Positions 17,420 to 26,716 of a DNA stretch of 64,000 nt are shown piece after piece. Under the pieces are notes generated by a model that saw only the letters and a list, made by a program, of their open reading frames with translations, had not been told where the DNA came from and ran no database searches. The DNA lies in assembly GCF_019090165.1 (NCBI RefSeq), contig NZ_JAHRIB010000079.1, positions 107,387-171,386 on the forward strand, in the 5' to 3' direction. The translations under genes were made by a program, and so were the position numbers. Source of the DNA: Streptomyces sp. BV286. Lineage in GTDB: Bacteria; Actinomycetota; Actinomycetes; Streptomycetales; Streptomycetaceae. The stretch's first letter is position 1, and each line of letters starts with the position of its first letter.

Positions 17420-17766
17420 GCGCGCCCCCGTGACTGCTGCGCGGCCCCTGCCCCGGCCTCCCGGAAGTGATCCGCCATGGCCTTCCGCACCCCCTCGATG
17501 TCGTGTGCTCACAGGGCGCCGACTATGCCACGGCACCGGCGGCCCCCGCCCCGTACGGCGGGTCTGGCGGGTCGTCACCCGGCACCGGTGCCGGAGGTCC
17601 GAGGGCCCGTCGACACCAGGTGTTTCAGGGCGACATTGGTTGCGCCTTTGACGATGCCGGGATTCGTGCGTGTTCCCTTGACCACCCCCGCGCCCCCTCC
17701 TATCGTCACGCTGCACCTATGACGTAGGACGTCGTATCTCCCCCCACCCTCGCTGCTGGAGGAACC
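17420..17766. other. intergenic region with ABC operon promoter
   Basis: 347 bp with no gene I can support. The left part is GC-rich sequence upstream of the phosphatase. The right part holds the promoter at 17678-17706, the inverted repeat at 17721-17733 and the leader of the peptide-type ABC transporter operon. Confidence 0.6.
17678..17733 (+). promoter_or_regulatory. promoter and operator-like repeat for ABC transporter operon
   Basis: TTGACC (17678-17683), an exact 17-bp spacer and TATCGT (17701-17706) form a good vegetative promoter. GACGTAGGACGTC (17721-17733) is a perfect inverted repeat with a 3-nt centre, about 8 nt after the expected transcription start. That is a position where a repressor could act. 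Confidence 0.65.
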
Positions 17767-19395
17767 GTGCGCGACGCGACCCCCGCACCGGCGCTGCACC
17801 GCCGGTCGTTCCTGAAGCACTCCGGCGCGCTGGGCGCGGCCGCCGCCATCACCTCCGCCCTCTCCGCCTGTTCGGCCGGGCCGGAGTCCACGAACGAGAC
17901 GGGCGACGAGGGCGAGGGCGCCGACCGGACACTCACCGCGGTGATCGGCTACGGCAACGACCAGAGCTGGGATCCCCTGATGACGGCCTCGGCGTTCTCG
18001 ATGGCCGCCAACCACCACGTGTACGAGGGGCTGCTGGACACCGACCCGATCAGCCGTGAGCCGTATCCGGCCCTGGCGACCGGTATCCCGGCGGATCTCG
18101 GGGCGACCACCTGGAGGTTCACGCTGCGGGAGGGCGCGACCTGGCACGACGGGCGGCCCGTCACCGCCGACGACGTCGTCTTCACCTACGGGCGCGTCCT
18201 GGATCCGGGGACGACGACGCTCGCCAAGAACTTCTTCGCGTCCTGGCTGAAGGAGGTGAAGAGGATCGACGGGAAAACGGTCGAACTCGTTCTCCGGTTC
18301 CCCTTCCCCGACGGGGTCCAGCGGCTCACCCTCGCGAAGATCATGCCGAAGCACGTGTTCTCGAAAGCGGGCGCGCTCGACGAGGCGACGACGGGAAAGG
18401 CCGTCGGTTCGGGCCCGTACCGGCAGAGCGCCCACCATCCGAAGTCCAACACCACCTTCGAGGCGTTCGCCGACTACAACGGGCCGCGAAAGGCCACGTT
18501 CAAGAAGATGAACTGGCTGACCATCGTGGACGCCGCGCCGCGTGTCGCGAAGATCTCCGGTTCGAGCGCGGGCGCGCAGATCTCCGACAACATTCCGTAC
18601 GCAAATATCTCCCAGTTGGAAAAGGGCGGCCTCAAGGTCGAGGGCGGGGCGGGAATGAACCACCTCTTCATGCTCTTCAACACCGCCCACAAGCCGTTCG
18701 ACGACGTACGGGTACGGCAGGCGCTGCATTACGCGATCGACAGGGAGAAAATGATCCGGGCCGCGCTGCGCGGTCACGGAACACCGGCCTCGTCGTATCT
18801 CAACGAGGGAAACCCGACGTACCGGAAGGCCGGGACCGTCTACGGATACGACCCCGACAAGGCCAAGGCACTCCTGAAGGAGGCCGGGGTCGGCGGGCTG
18901 ACGGTCAGCCTGATGGCGGTCAACGTGAGCTGGATCGTGGACTGCCTGCCGACGATCAAGGCCTCCTGGGACGCCATCGGAGTCAGGACGACCCTGGAAC
19001 CCCAGGAGACCGCCGCGCTCTTCACGAAACTCGACCAGAAGAAGGACTTCCAGGTCGTCGCGGCCGCCTCCAATCCGAACCAGTTCGGCCTCGACGCCGA
19101 CCTGATCATGCATTACAACTACGGGCCCGGGAACACCTGGATGCGGTATGCCCGCTGGGAGGAGAGCTCCGGGGCCAAGGACCTTTTCAAGCGGATGGAC
19201 GCGGCCACGCGGGAGCCGGATTCCGAGAAGAAGAAAGCGATGACTCAGGACTACATCGACGTCGTCGCCGAGAACGCCGTCATCTATCCGGTCGTGCACA
19301 ACGAGCTGATCACCGCGTGGGACCCCCGGGATCTCACGGGCGTACGGGCTCAGCCCTATCCGGGGATAAACGTGCTCCAGGCGAAGTGGATCTGA
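17767..19395 (+). CDS. Opp/Dpp-type ABC transporter, substrate-binding lipoprotein
   Basis: 542 residues, solute-binding family 5 (cluster C). RRSFLKHSGALGAA at 12-25 is a twin-arginine signal and ALSACSAG holds the lipobox cysteine (C35), so it is a Tat-exported lipoprotein. The body shows YEGLLDTDP, WRFTLREGATWHDGRPVTADDVVF and PFDDVRVRQALHYAIDREKM, all typical of oligopeptide/dipeptide/nickel binders. Start GTG 17767. First gene of a five-gene operon ending with a DapA-like lyase, which suggests the cargo is not a simple peptide. Confidence 0.9.
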   Translation: MRDATPAPALHRRSFLKHSGALGAAAAITSALSACSAGPESTNETGDEGEGADRTLTAVIGYGNDQSWDPLMTASAFSMAANHHVYEGLLDTDPISREPYPALATGIPADLGATTWRFTLREGATWHDGRPVTADDVVFTYGRVLDPGTTTLAKNFFASWLKEVKRIDGKTVELVLRFPFPDGVQRLTLAKIMPKHVFSKAGALDEATTGKAVGSGPYRQSAHHPKSNTTFEAFADYNGPRKATFKKMNWLTIVDAAPRVAKISGSSAGAQISDNIPYANISQLEKGGLKVEGGAGMNHLFMLFNTAHKPFDDVRVRQALHYAIDREKMIRAALRGHGTPASSYLNEGNPTYRKAGTVYGYDPDKAKALLKEAGVGGLTVSLMAVNVSWIVDCLPTIKASWDAIGVRTTLEPQETAALFTKLDQKKDFQVVAAASNPNQFGLDADLIMHYNYGPGNTWMRYARWEESSGAKDLFKRMDAATREPDSEKKKAMTQDYIDVVAENAVIYPVVHNELITAWDPRDLTGVRAQPYPGINVLQAKWI

Positions 19396-19433
19396 CGGTT
19401 GCACCGGAAGCGCGGGGCCGGTGGTGACCGGTC

Positions 19434-19450
19434 GCGCGGTTCCCCGCGCC
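19434..19450. repeat. dispersed GC-rich repeat, half copy inside operon
   Basis: GCGCGGTTCCCCGCGCC. It can pair with GCGCGGGG about 20 nt upstream around CCGGTGGTGACCGG. It lies between the binding-protein gene and the first permease, so it may act as a partial terminator or 3'-end stabiliser that keeps the binding protein in excess. Confidence 0.55.
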
Positions 19451-19520
19451 TTCGAAGGACCGGTCGTGGACCGGACCGACCGGCCGGGAGCGGCCCGTAC
19501 CAACGAGGGGACACCAGCCA

Positions 19521-20483
19521 GTGGTCGCGGTCGTCAGGATTCTGATTCGGCGCGTTCTCCTGCTCGTTCCGTTGATGCTCGGGATCATTCTGTTCGTGTT
19601 CGTCGTGATGCGGTTCTCGGACAGCGATCCGGCGTCCGCGTACTTCCAGGGCGCGAACCCGACCGAGCAGCAGCTGCACGACTTCCGGGAGCGCAACGGA
19701 CTGCTCGATCCCTTCCCGGTGCGGTACTTCGACTTCGTCGGGGACCTGCTCCGCGGTGACATGGGCGTCAGCGCGCTGACACGGTCCCCGGTGGTCGACC
19801 AGGTGACCACGGCCCTGCCGCTCACCATGCAGCTGACCTTCCTGGGCCTGGGCATCGCGGTGGTGCTGGCACTGGTCGGCGGGGTCACCGCCGCGATCCA
19901 CCGGGACCGCCTCCCCGACCAGCTCATCCGGGTCGTCTCGCTGACCGGTGTCGCGGCGCCGGGCTTCTGGCTGGCGCTGCTGATGATCCAGTACCTCGCC
20001 GTGGACCTGGGGTGGTTCCCGACCAGCGGATACGTCAACCCTGCCGACTCGTTCACCGGCTGGCTGAAGACCATGACGCTGCCCGCGCTGGCGCTGGCAC
20101 TGCCGGTCGCCGCCCAGCTCACCCGGATCGTCCGCACCGCCGTGGTCGAGGAGTTGGACAGGGACTACGTACGGACGGCGATCGGCAGCGGCCTGCCCCC
20201 GGTGGTCGTCGTCGGGCGGAACGTCCTGCGCAACGCCCTGATGAACCCGCTGACCGTACTGGGGCTGCGCGTCGGCTATCTGCTCGGCGGCGCGGTCGTC
20301 ATCGAGACGATCTTCAACCTGCCGGGGATGGGGAAACTCATGATCGACGCCGTGAAGAACGGTGACCCCGCCGTTGTGCAGGGCGGCGTCCTCACCATCG
20401 CCTTCGGGTTCGTCGTCGTGAACCTGGCCATCGACATCCTCTACCTGCTGGTCAACCCGCGTCTGAGGAGTGCCGAGGCATGA
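19521..20483 (+). CDS. ABC transporter permease, DppB/OppB type
   Basis: 320 residues with six hydrophobic helices. RILIRRVLLLVPLMLGIILF begins the protein as in DppB. The cytoplasmic EAA-type loop is visible at YVRTAIGSGLPPVVVVGRNV, followed by GAVVIETIFNLPGMGKLM. Start GTG 19521 with GAGGGG about 11 nt upstream. The stop overlaps the start of the next gene by 4 nt, so the pair is translationally coupled. It forms the channel with the permease half of the fusion protein downstream. Confidence 0.92.
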   Translation: MVAVVRILIRRVLLLVPLMLGIILFVFVVMRFSDSDPASAYFQGANPTEQQLHDFRERNGLLDPFPVRYFDFVGDLLRGDMGVSALTRSPVVDQVTTALPLTMQLTFLGLGIAVVLALVGGVTAAIHRDRLPDQLIRVVSLTGVAAPGFWLALLMIQYLAVDLGWFPTSGYVNPADSFTGWLKTMTLPALALALPVAAQLTRIVRTAVVEELDRDYVRTAIGSGLPPVVVVGRNVLRNALMNPLTVLGLRVGYLLGGAVVIETIFNLPGMGKLMIDAVKNGDPAVVQGGVLTIAFGFVVVNLAIDILYLLVNPRLRSAEA

Positions 20484-22477
20484 TGCTGATGTACCGGAAG
20501 CGGCTCACCGACGCGCTTTCCCTGCCCGGCATCCGCCTCAGGGGCTTCACGCGGCTTCCGCTGATCTCGCGGATCGCCGTCGTCGTCATCGGGATCGTCG
20601 TCCTCACGGCCCTGCTGGCGCCCCTCGTCGCCCCGCACGACCCGCTCGAACAGTTCCCGCTGGTCGGCGACGGCCGCGGAGAGGGCGCGCCGTCGGGCCG
20701 TCACTGGATGGGCCAGGACAGCCTGGGCCGCGACATCCTCAGCCGGCTGATGTACGGGGCCCGCTGGTCCCTGGCCATCGGCCTCGGCGCGACCGCGCTC
20801 GCACTGGTCGTGGGCGCCGTCGTCGGCGCGGTGGCGGCGACCTCGCGCAAGGCGGTCGACGAGACGCTGATGCGCTGCCTCGACATCGTCATGGCCTTCC
20901 CCGGCATCGCGCTCGCGGCCGTCTTCGTCGCGGTGTTCGGCGGGGGCATCCCGATCCTCATCGGCGCGATCGCGTTCCTCTACATGCCGCCCATGGCGCG
21001 GGTCGTACGGGCCAACGTGATGGCCCAGTACGGCGAGGACTACGTGACCGCCGAGCGGGTCATGGGGGCGCGTACCCCGCACATCGTGCTGAAGCACGTG
21101 GCCGTCAACTGTGCCGCCCCGGTCCTGGTGTTCTGCACGGTGCAGGTCGCCGAGGCGATCGTCTTCGAGGCGTCGCTGTCCTTCATCGGCGCGGGCGTGC
21201 GGCCCCCGGACCCGTCCTGGGGCAGTGTCATCGCCGACGGCAAGAACATGGTGCTCACCGGCGGCTGGTGGGCGACCGTGTTCCCTGGCCTGCTGATGCT
21301 GGTCACCGTGCTGGCCCTGAACATCCTCTCCGAGGGCGTCTCGGACGCGTGGGCGGCGCCCGCGGCACGGGACGTGAGGGGGCGCGAGGAGGACCGTCTG
21401 GAGGCGCCCGAGCCGGGCAGCGGGGAGGTCCTGGAACTGCCGGGCCTCGCGGAGGCGGCCCGGCGGCTGCGCGCCCGGGCCCGCCCCCTCGGCGAGGGCC
21501 GGCCGGTGTTGAGCGTGGAGAACCTGGCCATCGGCTTCGACGGCCGCCACGGGGGCGTGGACATCGTGGACGGCATCAGCTTCGACGTACGGCCCGGTGA
21601 AGTCCTGGGCCTGGTGGGCGAGTCGGGCTGCGGCAAGTCGCTGACCGCCCTCGCGGTGATGGGCCTGGAGCCGAAGGGCGCCCGGGTGCGCGGCCATGTC
21701 CGCTTCGACCAGCGGCAGTTGGTGGGCGAGCCGATGAGCGTGCGCCGTCGGCTCCTCGGCCACGAGATGGCGATGGTCTATCAGGACGCCCTCTCCTCCC
21801 TCAACCCGGCGATGACCGTCCGCGCCCAGCTCAAGCAGGTGGTCCGCAGGGGCGGCACCCGCGGCGGCGCCGAACTCCTCGAACTGGTCGGCCTGGACCC
21901 GGAGCGCACCCTGCGCAGCTATCCGCACGAGCTGTCCGGCGGCCAGCGCCAGCGCGTACTGATCGCGATGGCGCTCTCCCGAAGCCCCCGGCTGATCGTC
22001 GCAGACGAGCCGACGACCGCTCTCGACGTCACCGTGCAGGCGCAGATCATGGCGCTGCTGCTGCGGCTGCGCGCCGAGTTGGACTTCGCGCTCGTCCTCG
22101 TCTCGCACGACCTGGCGCTCGTCGCGGACGTCACCGACCGGGTCGTGGTGATGTACGGCGGCCAGATCGTGGAGTCGGGCGTCACGGCGGACCTGGTGGA
22201 GTCGCCGTCCCACCACTACACGCGCGGACTCCTCGGCAGCGTCCTGTCGTTGGAGTCGGCGGCCGAGCGGATGACACAGATCAAGGGGGTCGTGCCCTCC
22301 CCCGCCGACTTCCCGGCGGGCTGCCGGTTCGCCGGCCGCTGCCCGATGGCGACGGACGTCTGCCGCGAGACGGCTCCGCGGCTGGTGGGTCCGCCCCGCC
22401 GCCACGAGGTCGCCTGCCACCACCCGGCGATCGAGCCGGCTCCGGCCCCGGCCGGGCCGACGGAAGCGAGGCCGTGA
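20480..22477 (+). CDS. ABC transporter permease-ATPase fusion, DppC-DppD type
   Basis: 665 residues. Residues 1-290 are a DppC-like permease ([58 protein letters not shown]). A charged linker spans about 290-345. The ATPase follows with Walker A GESGCGKS (about 379-386), ABC signature [16 protein letters not shown] (about 486), Walker B LIVADEP and switch His in VSHDLALV. The C-terminal Cys-rich oligopeptide-family tail holds [14 protein letters not shown]. The reading frame is continuous. Such fusions occur in actinobacterial Opp-type systems. Further ATGs at 20483 and 20489 are alternative starts. Confidence 0.92.
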   Translation: MMLMYRKRLTDALSLPGIRLRGFTRLPLISRIAVVVIGIVVLTALLAPLVAPHDPLEQFPLVGDGRGEGAPSGRHWMGQDSLGRDILSRLMYGARWSLAIGLGATALALVVGAVVGAVAATSRKAVDETLMRCLDIVMAFPGIALAAVFVAVFGGGIPILIGAIAFLYMPPMARVVRANVMAQYGEDYVTAERVMGARTPHIVLKHVAVNCAAPVLVFCTVQVAEAIVFEASLSFIGAGVRPPDPSWGSVIADGKNMVLTGGWWATVFPGLLMLVTVLALNILSEGVSDAWAAPAARDVRGREEDRLEAPEPGSGEVLELPGLAEAARRLRARARPLGEGRPVLSVENLAIGFDGRHGGVDIVDGISFDVRPGEVLGLVGESGCGKSLTALAVMGLEPKGARVRGHVRFDQRQLVGEPMSVRRRLLGHEMAMVYQDALSSLNPAMTVRAQLKQVVRRGGTRGGAELLELVGLDPERTLRSYPHELSGGQRQRVLIAMALSRSPRLIVADEPTTALDVTVQAQIMALLLRLRAELDFALVLVSHDLALVADVTDRVVVMYGGQIVESGVTADLVESPSHHYTRGLLGSVLSLESAAERMTQIKGVVPSPADFPAGCRFAGRCPMATDVCRETAPRLVGPPRRHEVACHHPAIEPAPAPAGPTEARP

Positions 22478-22478
22478 A

Positions 22479-23552
22479 GTGAGCCGACCAGCCAGTCCCC
22501 TCGTGGAGTTGTCCGGCGCGCACGTCGTCCACAAGGCGCGCAGCGGCGGCCTGTTCGCCCGGGACCGCGTGTACGCCCTCAGCGGCGCCGACCTCACCGT
22601 CGCGCCCGGAGAGACGGTGGGTGTCGTCGGTGAGTCGGGCTGCGGCAAGTCGACCCTCGCCAAGGTCCTGGTGGGCGTGCAGCGGCCGACGTCGGGGACG
22701 GTGTCGCTCCGGGGCCGTGACCTGTGGACGATGGCTCCGGCCGAGCGCCGGACAGCGGTGGGCGCGGGCATCGGCATGATCTTCCAGGACCCGTCCACGG
22801 CCCTGAACCGCCGGCTGACGGTCCGGCAGATCCTGCGCGACCCCCTCGACGTGCACAGGCGGGGCACGGGACCGCAACGGAACGAGCGGGTACGGGAGTT
22901 GATGTCCCTGGTCGGGCTGCCCGGAGCGCTGGCGGACGGTCTCCCCGGGCAGTTGTCCGGCGGGCAGCGGCAGCGGGTCGCCATCGCGCGGGCACTGGCC
23001 CTCGACCCGGCCCTGGTGGTCGCCGACGAACCGACGAGCGCGCTGGACGTGTCGGTCCGGGCCCAGATCCTCAACCTCCTGCTGGACCTGAGGGAGCGGC
23101 TGGGTCTGGCCCTGGTGTTCGTCTCCCACGACATCCAGACCGTGCGCAGGATGAGCGACCGTGTCGTCACGATGTACCTCGGCCGGATCGTCGAGGAGTC
23201 CCCGGCCGACGCGGTGACGGACCGGTCCCGGCACCCGTACACGCGCGCCCTCTTCTCGGCGACCCCCGGACTGCTGGACCCCGTCGACCCGATCCCCCTG
23301 GTGGGCCCCGTGCCGTCGGCGACCCGTCCGCCGAGCGGCTGCCCCTTCCGGACCCGGTGCTGGAAGGCCGACCAGGCGTGCGCGGACACCATGCCGGACT
23401 TCCGGACCTCCGGAGCGTCGGGGGCCGGACACCGCTTCAGGTGCCACCATCCTGTGGAGGACGGCCGGCCGACACGTGACCTCGTCGCACAGGCCGTCGC
23501 CGCCGTACCGGAAGCCACCGCCATGGCCGACGTCCCCAGGGAGCCCAGATGA
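22479..23552 (+). CDS. ABC transporter ATPase, DppF/OppF type
   Basis: Second nucleotide-binding subunit, 357 residues. Walker [10 protein letters not shown] at about 50, signature [17 protein letters not shown] at about 160, Walker B LVVADEPTSALD and VSHDIQTVRRM. The C-terminal oligopeptide-family motif is CPFRTRCWKADQAC. It starts with GTG one base after the stop of the fusion gene, so expression is coupled. It pairs with the ATPase half of the fusion. Its stop overlaps the lyase start as ATGA. Confidence 0.92.
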   Translation: MSRPASPLVELSGAHVVHKARSGGLFARDRVYALSGADLTVAPGETVGVVGESGCGKSTLAKVLVGVQRPTSGTVSLRGRDLWTMAPAERRTAVGAGIGMIFQDPSTALNRRLTVRQILRDPLDVHRRGTGPQRNERVRELMSLVGLPGALADGLPGQLSGGQRQRVAIARALALDPALVVADEPTSALDVSVRAQILNLLLDLRERLGLALVFVSHDIQTVRRMSDRVVTMYLGRIVEESPADAVTDRSRHPYTRALFSATPGLLDPVDPIPLVGPVPSATRPPSGCPFRTRCWKADQACADTMPDFRTSGASGAGHRFRCHHPVEDGRPTRDLVAQAVAAVPEATAMADVPREPR

Positions 23553-24484
23553 CCCTTCCCGCCCCGCTGACCGGTGTCGTCCCGCCCGTCTGCACGCCCC
23601 TGACACCGGACGGCGAGGTGGACGCCCCCTCGCTGACCAGGCTGGTCGACCACCTGGTGGAGGGCGGGGTGGACGGCCTGTTCGTCCTCGGATCGTCCTC
23701 GGAGGCCGCCTTCTTGACGGACCGTCAACGGAGGCTGGTCGTCGAGACGGTGACCGGCCACGTCTCGGGCGGGCTGCCCGTCCTCGCCGGCGCCATCGAC
23801 ATGACGACCCCCCGCGTGCTCGACCACGTCCGGTCCGTCACGGAGGCGGGCGCCGACGCCGTGGTCGTCACGGCGCCCTTCTACACGCGCACGCATCCGG
23901 CGGAGACCGCCCGCCACTACCGCCTCGTCGCGTCCCGCTCGCCGGTGCCGGTCCTCGCGTACGACATCCCGGTCGCCGTCCACACCAAGCTGGGCGCGGA
24001 CCTGGTGCTGGAGCTCGCCGCGGAGGGCGTGCTGGCGGGGCTGAAGGACTCCAGCGGGGACCAGGGCGCCTTCCGGGACGTCGTGACCGGCGCCCGGGCG
24101 CACCCCGCCGTGACCGGCTTCAGTGTGCTGACCGGTTCCGAGCTGGTCGTCGACACCGCCTATGCCATGGGGGCGGACGGGGCCGTGCCCGGGCTCGCGA
24201 ACGTGGACCCCCACGGGTACGTGCGCCTGACCCGCCTGTGCCGCGCGGGCGACTGGGAGCGGGCGCGGGCCGAACAGGAGCGCCTGTGCACCCTGTTCGG
24301 GATGGTGCGGGCAGGGGACGCGGGCCGGATGGGGGCGGGTTCGTCGGCGCTCGGGGCCTTCAAGGCGGCACTGCATCTGCGGGGTGTCATCGCGTGCCCG
24401 GCCACGGCCGAGCCGCAGATCCCGCTGTCGGCGGAGGAGACCGCCGTGGTGGGGAAGTTCCTGGCGGGGGCGGGACTGCTGTAG
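23549..24484 (+). CDS. DapA/NanA-family aldolase (class I lyase)
   Basis: 311 residues, (beta/alpha)8 lyase of the dihydrodipicolinate synthase / N-acetylneuraminate lyase superfamily. The Schiff-base lysine is K166 (GLKDSSGD) and the catalytic tyrosine Y138 (LAYDIP), at nearly the same spacing as N-acetylneuraminate lyase. The pyruvate-binding loop reads GSSSEAAFL instead of GTTGE or GSTGE. The arginine that marks true DapA after the tyrosine is absent (VAVHTK). It is therefore probably not lysine biosynthesis. It is fused by overlap to an importer operon, so it likely cleaves the imported compound to pyruvate or an alpha-keto acid plus an aldehyde. Confidence 0.82.
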   Translation: MTLPAPLTGVVPPVCTPLTPDGEVDAPSLTRLVDHLVEGGVDGLFVLGSSSEAAFLTDRQRRLVVETVTGHVSGGLPVLAGAIDMTTPRVLDHVRSVTEAGADAVVVTAPFYTRTHPAETARHYRLVASRSPVPVLAYDIPVAVHTKLGADLVLELAAEGVLAGLKDSSGDQGAFRDVVTGARAHPAVTGFSVLTGSELVVDTAYAMGADGAVPGLANVDPHGYVRLTRLCRAGDWERARAEQERLCTLFGMVRAGDAGRMGAGSSALGAFKAALHLRGVIACPATAEPQIPLSAEETAVVGKFLAGAGLL

Positions 24485-24567
24485 GAGTCGTCACGCCCCC
24501 GCCGCCCTCGGCCTGCCCGGCGCGGGGTCCGGCGAAGGGGTGCCGGACGGATGCCTGAGGGGAGGGC

Positions 24568-25236
24568 TCAGACCGCTCCGGGTGTCACGAGTCCCGATTC
24601 GTAGGCCACGATCACCAGTTGCGCCCGGTCGCGTGCGCCCAGCTTCCCCATGATCCGGCTGACGTGGGTCTTCGCGGTGAGCGGGCTGAGCCCCAACGTC
24701 TCGGCGATCTCGGTGTTGTTGAGCCCGCGCGCGACCAGCGTGAGCACCTGCCGCTCCCGCTCGGACAGCCCGTCCGGCCCGCCCACCGCGGACGTCACGG
24801 TGTCGGGCGTGCGCAGGAAGCGGGCGATGAGGCGCGAGGTGGGACCGGGCGAGAGCAGGGACTCCCCCGCCGCCACGGTCCGGATGGCGTCGAGGAGTTC
24901 GGCCGGCCGGATGTCCTTCACGAGGAAGCCGGACGCCCCGGCCCGCAGCGCCTCGACGATGTGCTCGTCGGTGTCGTACGTCGTCAGGACGAGCACTTTC
25001 ACACCGGCGAGGTCCTCCTCGGCGGCGATGAGCCGGGTCGCCTCGATCCCGTCCAGGTCGGGCATGCGGACGTCCATCACGACGAGGTCGGCCCGCGCGG
25101 AACGGGCGAGCTCCACCGCCTCCCGCCCGGTGCCCGCCTCGGCGACGACCTCCATGTCCCCGGCCGAGGAGACGAGCATCGCGAACGAGGCCCGTACGAG
25201 GGTCTGGTCGTCGGCGAGCAGGACGCGGATCGTCAT
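24568..25236 (-). CDS. LuxR/NarL-family response regulator
   Basis: 222 residues. The receiver domain at 1-120 has acidic pocket D9/D10, phospho-acceptor D55 (VVMDVRMPD), the conserved threonine in VLTTYD and lysine in FLVKDIRP. The C-terminal helix-turn-helix is ERERQVLTLVARGLNNTEIA followed by AKTHVSRIMGKL. Its ATG overlaps the stop of the sensor kinase gene by 4 nt, so they are a cognate pair. Output genes are unknown; the adjacent MMPL exporter is the obvious candidate. Confidence 0.93.
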   Translation of the reverse strand: MTIRVLLADDQTLVRASFAMLVSSAGDMEVVAEAGTGREAVELARSARADLVVMDVRMPDLDGIEATRLIAAEEDLAGVKVLVLTTYDTDEHIVEALRAGASGFLVKDIRPAELLDAIRTVAAGESLLSPGPTSRLIARFLRTPDTVTSAVGGPDGLSERERQVLTLVARGLNNTEIAETLGLSPLTAKTHVSRIMGKLGARDRAQLVIVAYESGLVTPGAV

Positions 25237-26648
25237 CGGTGCTCCTCCCGGGGCAGCGGCAGCGCGGCGGTCACCTCGAAGCCCCCGGCGGGGCCCGGTC
25301 CGGCGTCCAGTGTGCCGCCCACGCTACGGGCCCGCTCGCGCATCCCGACGAGCCCGAACCCCGAAGAGCCGTCGACGGCCCCCGGCCCGCACCCCGCCCC
25401 GTCGTCCGTGACGCTCACCCGCAGGGTTCGCTCCGCCGTCCGCAGACCCACCCGGACGGTGAGGTCGTCGCGGCCGCCGTGCCGTACGGCGTTGGTGAGC
25501 GCCTCCTGCACGATCCGGTAGGCGGCGGCGCCCACGGAGGGCGGTACGCCGTCCGCGTGGACGGACAGTTCGACCTCGGCCCCGGCGGCCCTGGCCGTCT
25601 GCACGAGACCGGCCAGCCCGTCGAGCCCGGGCAGCGGCCCACGCCCGTCCGCGAACCCGGAGCCGGAGCCGGAGCCGAAACCGGAGCCGGAGCCATTCAT
25701 GGGCTCCCCGCCGACGCTCACGCTCACCTCGTTCGCCCGCAGCACCTCCAGCGTCGTACGCAACTCCCCGCGGGCCGTCCGGCAGGTCCCCGCGATGTCG
25801 TCCAGGGCCTGGGCGACGGCCTTCCGGTCCAGCCGGTCCGGGTCGGCGGTGAGGACGTGGGCCGCCACGGACGTCTGCACGCCGATGAGCGTGATGCTGT
25901 GCGCGAGCAGGTCGTGCAGGTCGCGTGCGATCCGCAGCCGCTCCTCCGCGACGCGGCGCCGCGCCTCCTCCTCGCGGGTGCGTTCGGCGCGTTCGGCCCG
26001 TTCGACGATGGAGGCGACGTACTGACGGTAGAAACGGGCGTCGACGCCGAAGAACAGCACCGCGATGATCCAGCCGGAGATCCGCAGGAGCTCCAGTGCC
26101 CCGTCCGGGTTGGTGAAGCTGTTGACGATCAGCGTCGGGCCGAGGACGACGACAGCGATGAGCAGCGTGCGGCGTACCGTGCCGGTCGCCGCGACCGTGT
26201 AGAGCGCCAGGAGGGTCGCGGGGATCGGTACGGCGTGGTTGTAGTCGAGGGCGTGGTACGGGGTGGCGCAGGCCGCCACCCCGAGCAGCACGAGCAGCGG
26301 ACGGCTGCGCCGCCACACGAGCGGCACATGGGCGCCGGCCAGCAGGGCCCAGCCGGGCGGGCCGAGCGGGCGTCCGTCATCGACGAACAGCGCGAGGGTG
26401 ACGGCGAGCGCGGCGAGACCGACGGCGATGAACGCGTCGTTGCGGGTGCGGTGCGGTGCGGTGAGCGGGTCGCGGTTGACGGCCGCCATGACGCGCTCGA
26501 TCCGCCGGAACCGCGTGCCGCCGCCGGCCGTCACCGCCCTGTCCCGCATCGCCGCCCCCGCCCTGTCGCGTACGGCCGTCACCGGCCGGTCGCCCCCGTC
26601 CGCGGCCGTACCGTCGCGTACGGCTGTGGTCGCTCCCCGTTCCAGCAC
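25233..26648 (-). CDS. sensor histidine kinase, NarL-type partner
   Basis: 471 residues. An N-terminal 65-residue low-complexity Arg/Ala tail precedes four or five membrane helices (about 70-205). A short coiled coil (VERAERAERTREEEARRR) leads to the HisKA_3 dimerisation domain with H245 in ARDLHDLLAH. The HATPase domain has N386 (EALTNAVRHG) and the G-box DDGAGCG. A Gly-Ser-Phe hexanucleotide repeat (about 319-332) forms a flexible insertion between the two kinase subdomains. Start GTG 26648; a later start near residue 54 is possible. Signal unknown. Confidence 0.9.
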   Translation of the reverse strand: MLERGATTAVRDGTAADGGDRPVTAVRDRAGAAMRDRAVTAGGGTRFRRIERVMAAVNRDPLTAPHRTRNDAFIAVGLAALAVTLALFVDDGRPLGPPGWALLAGAHVPLVWRRSRPLLVLLGVAACATPYHALDYNHAVPIPATLLALYTVAATGTVRRTLLIAVVVLGPTLIVNSFTNPDGALELLRISGWIIAVLFFGVDARFYRQYVASIVERAERAERTREEEARRRVAEERLRIARDLHDLLAHSITLIGVQTSVAAHVLTADPDRLDRKAVAQALDDIAGTCRTARGELRTTLEVLRANEVSVSVGGEPMNGSGSGFGSGSGSGFADGRGPLPGLDGLAGLVQTARAAGAEVELSVHADGVPPSVGAAAYRIVQEALTNAVRHGGRDDLTVRVGLRTAERTLRVSVTDDGAGCGPGAVDGSSGFGLVGMRERARSVGGTLDAGPGPAGGFEVTAALPLPREEHR

Positions 26649-26716
26649 GGTTCCATCTTCCGGTACGGGGGCGCCTCTCCGGCAGGAGAGGCGCCCGGTC
26701 GAATCCGTCGGTCGGG

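Noticed and set aside
20480..22477. Permease-ATPase fusion as a sequencing frameshift artefact
   Set aside because: The frame is continuous across a 55-residue linker with normal codon use, and such fusions are known in actinobacterial Opp systems.
20441..24376. Very long open frames antisense to real genes (up to 1300 codons)
   Set aside because: High G+C removes stop codons from shadow frames; they have Arg/Ala/Gly/Pro-rich composition, no motifs, and oppose well-supported genes.
23549..24484. dapA for lysine biosynthesis
   Set aside because: Missing the DapA arginine after the catalytic tyrosine, altered GTTGE loop, and coupled to an importer.
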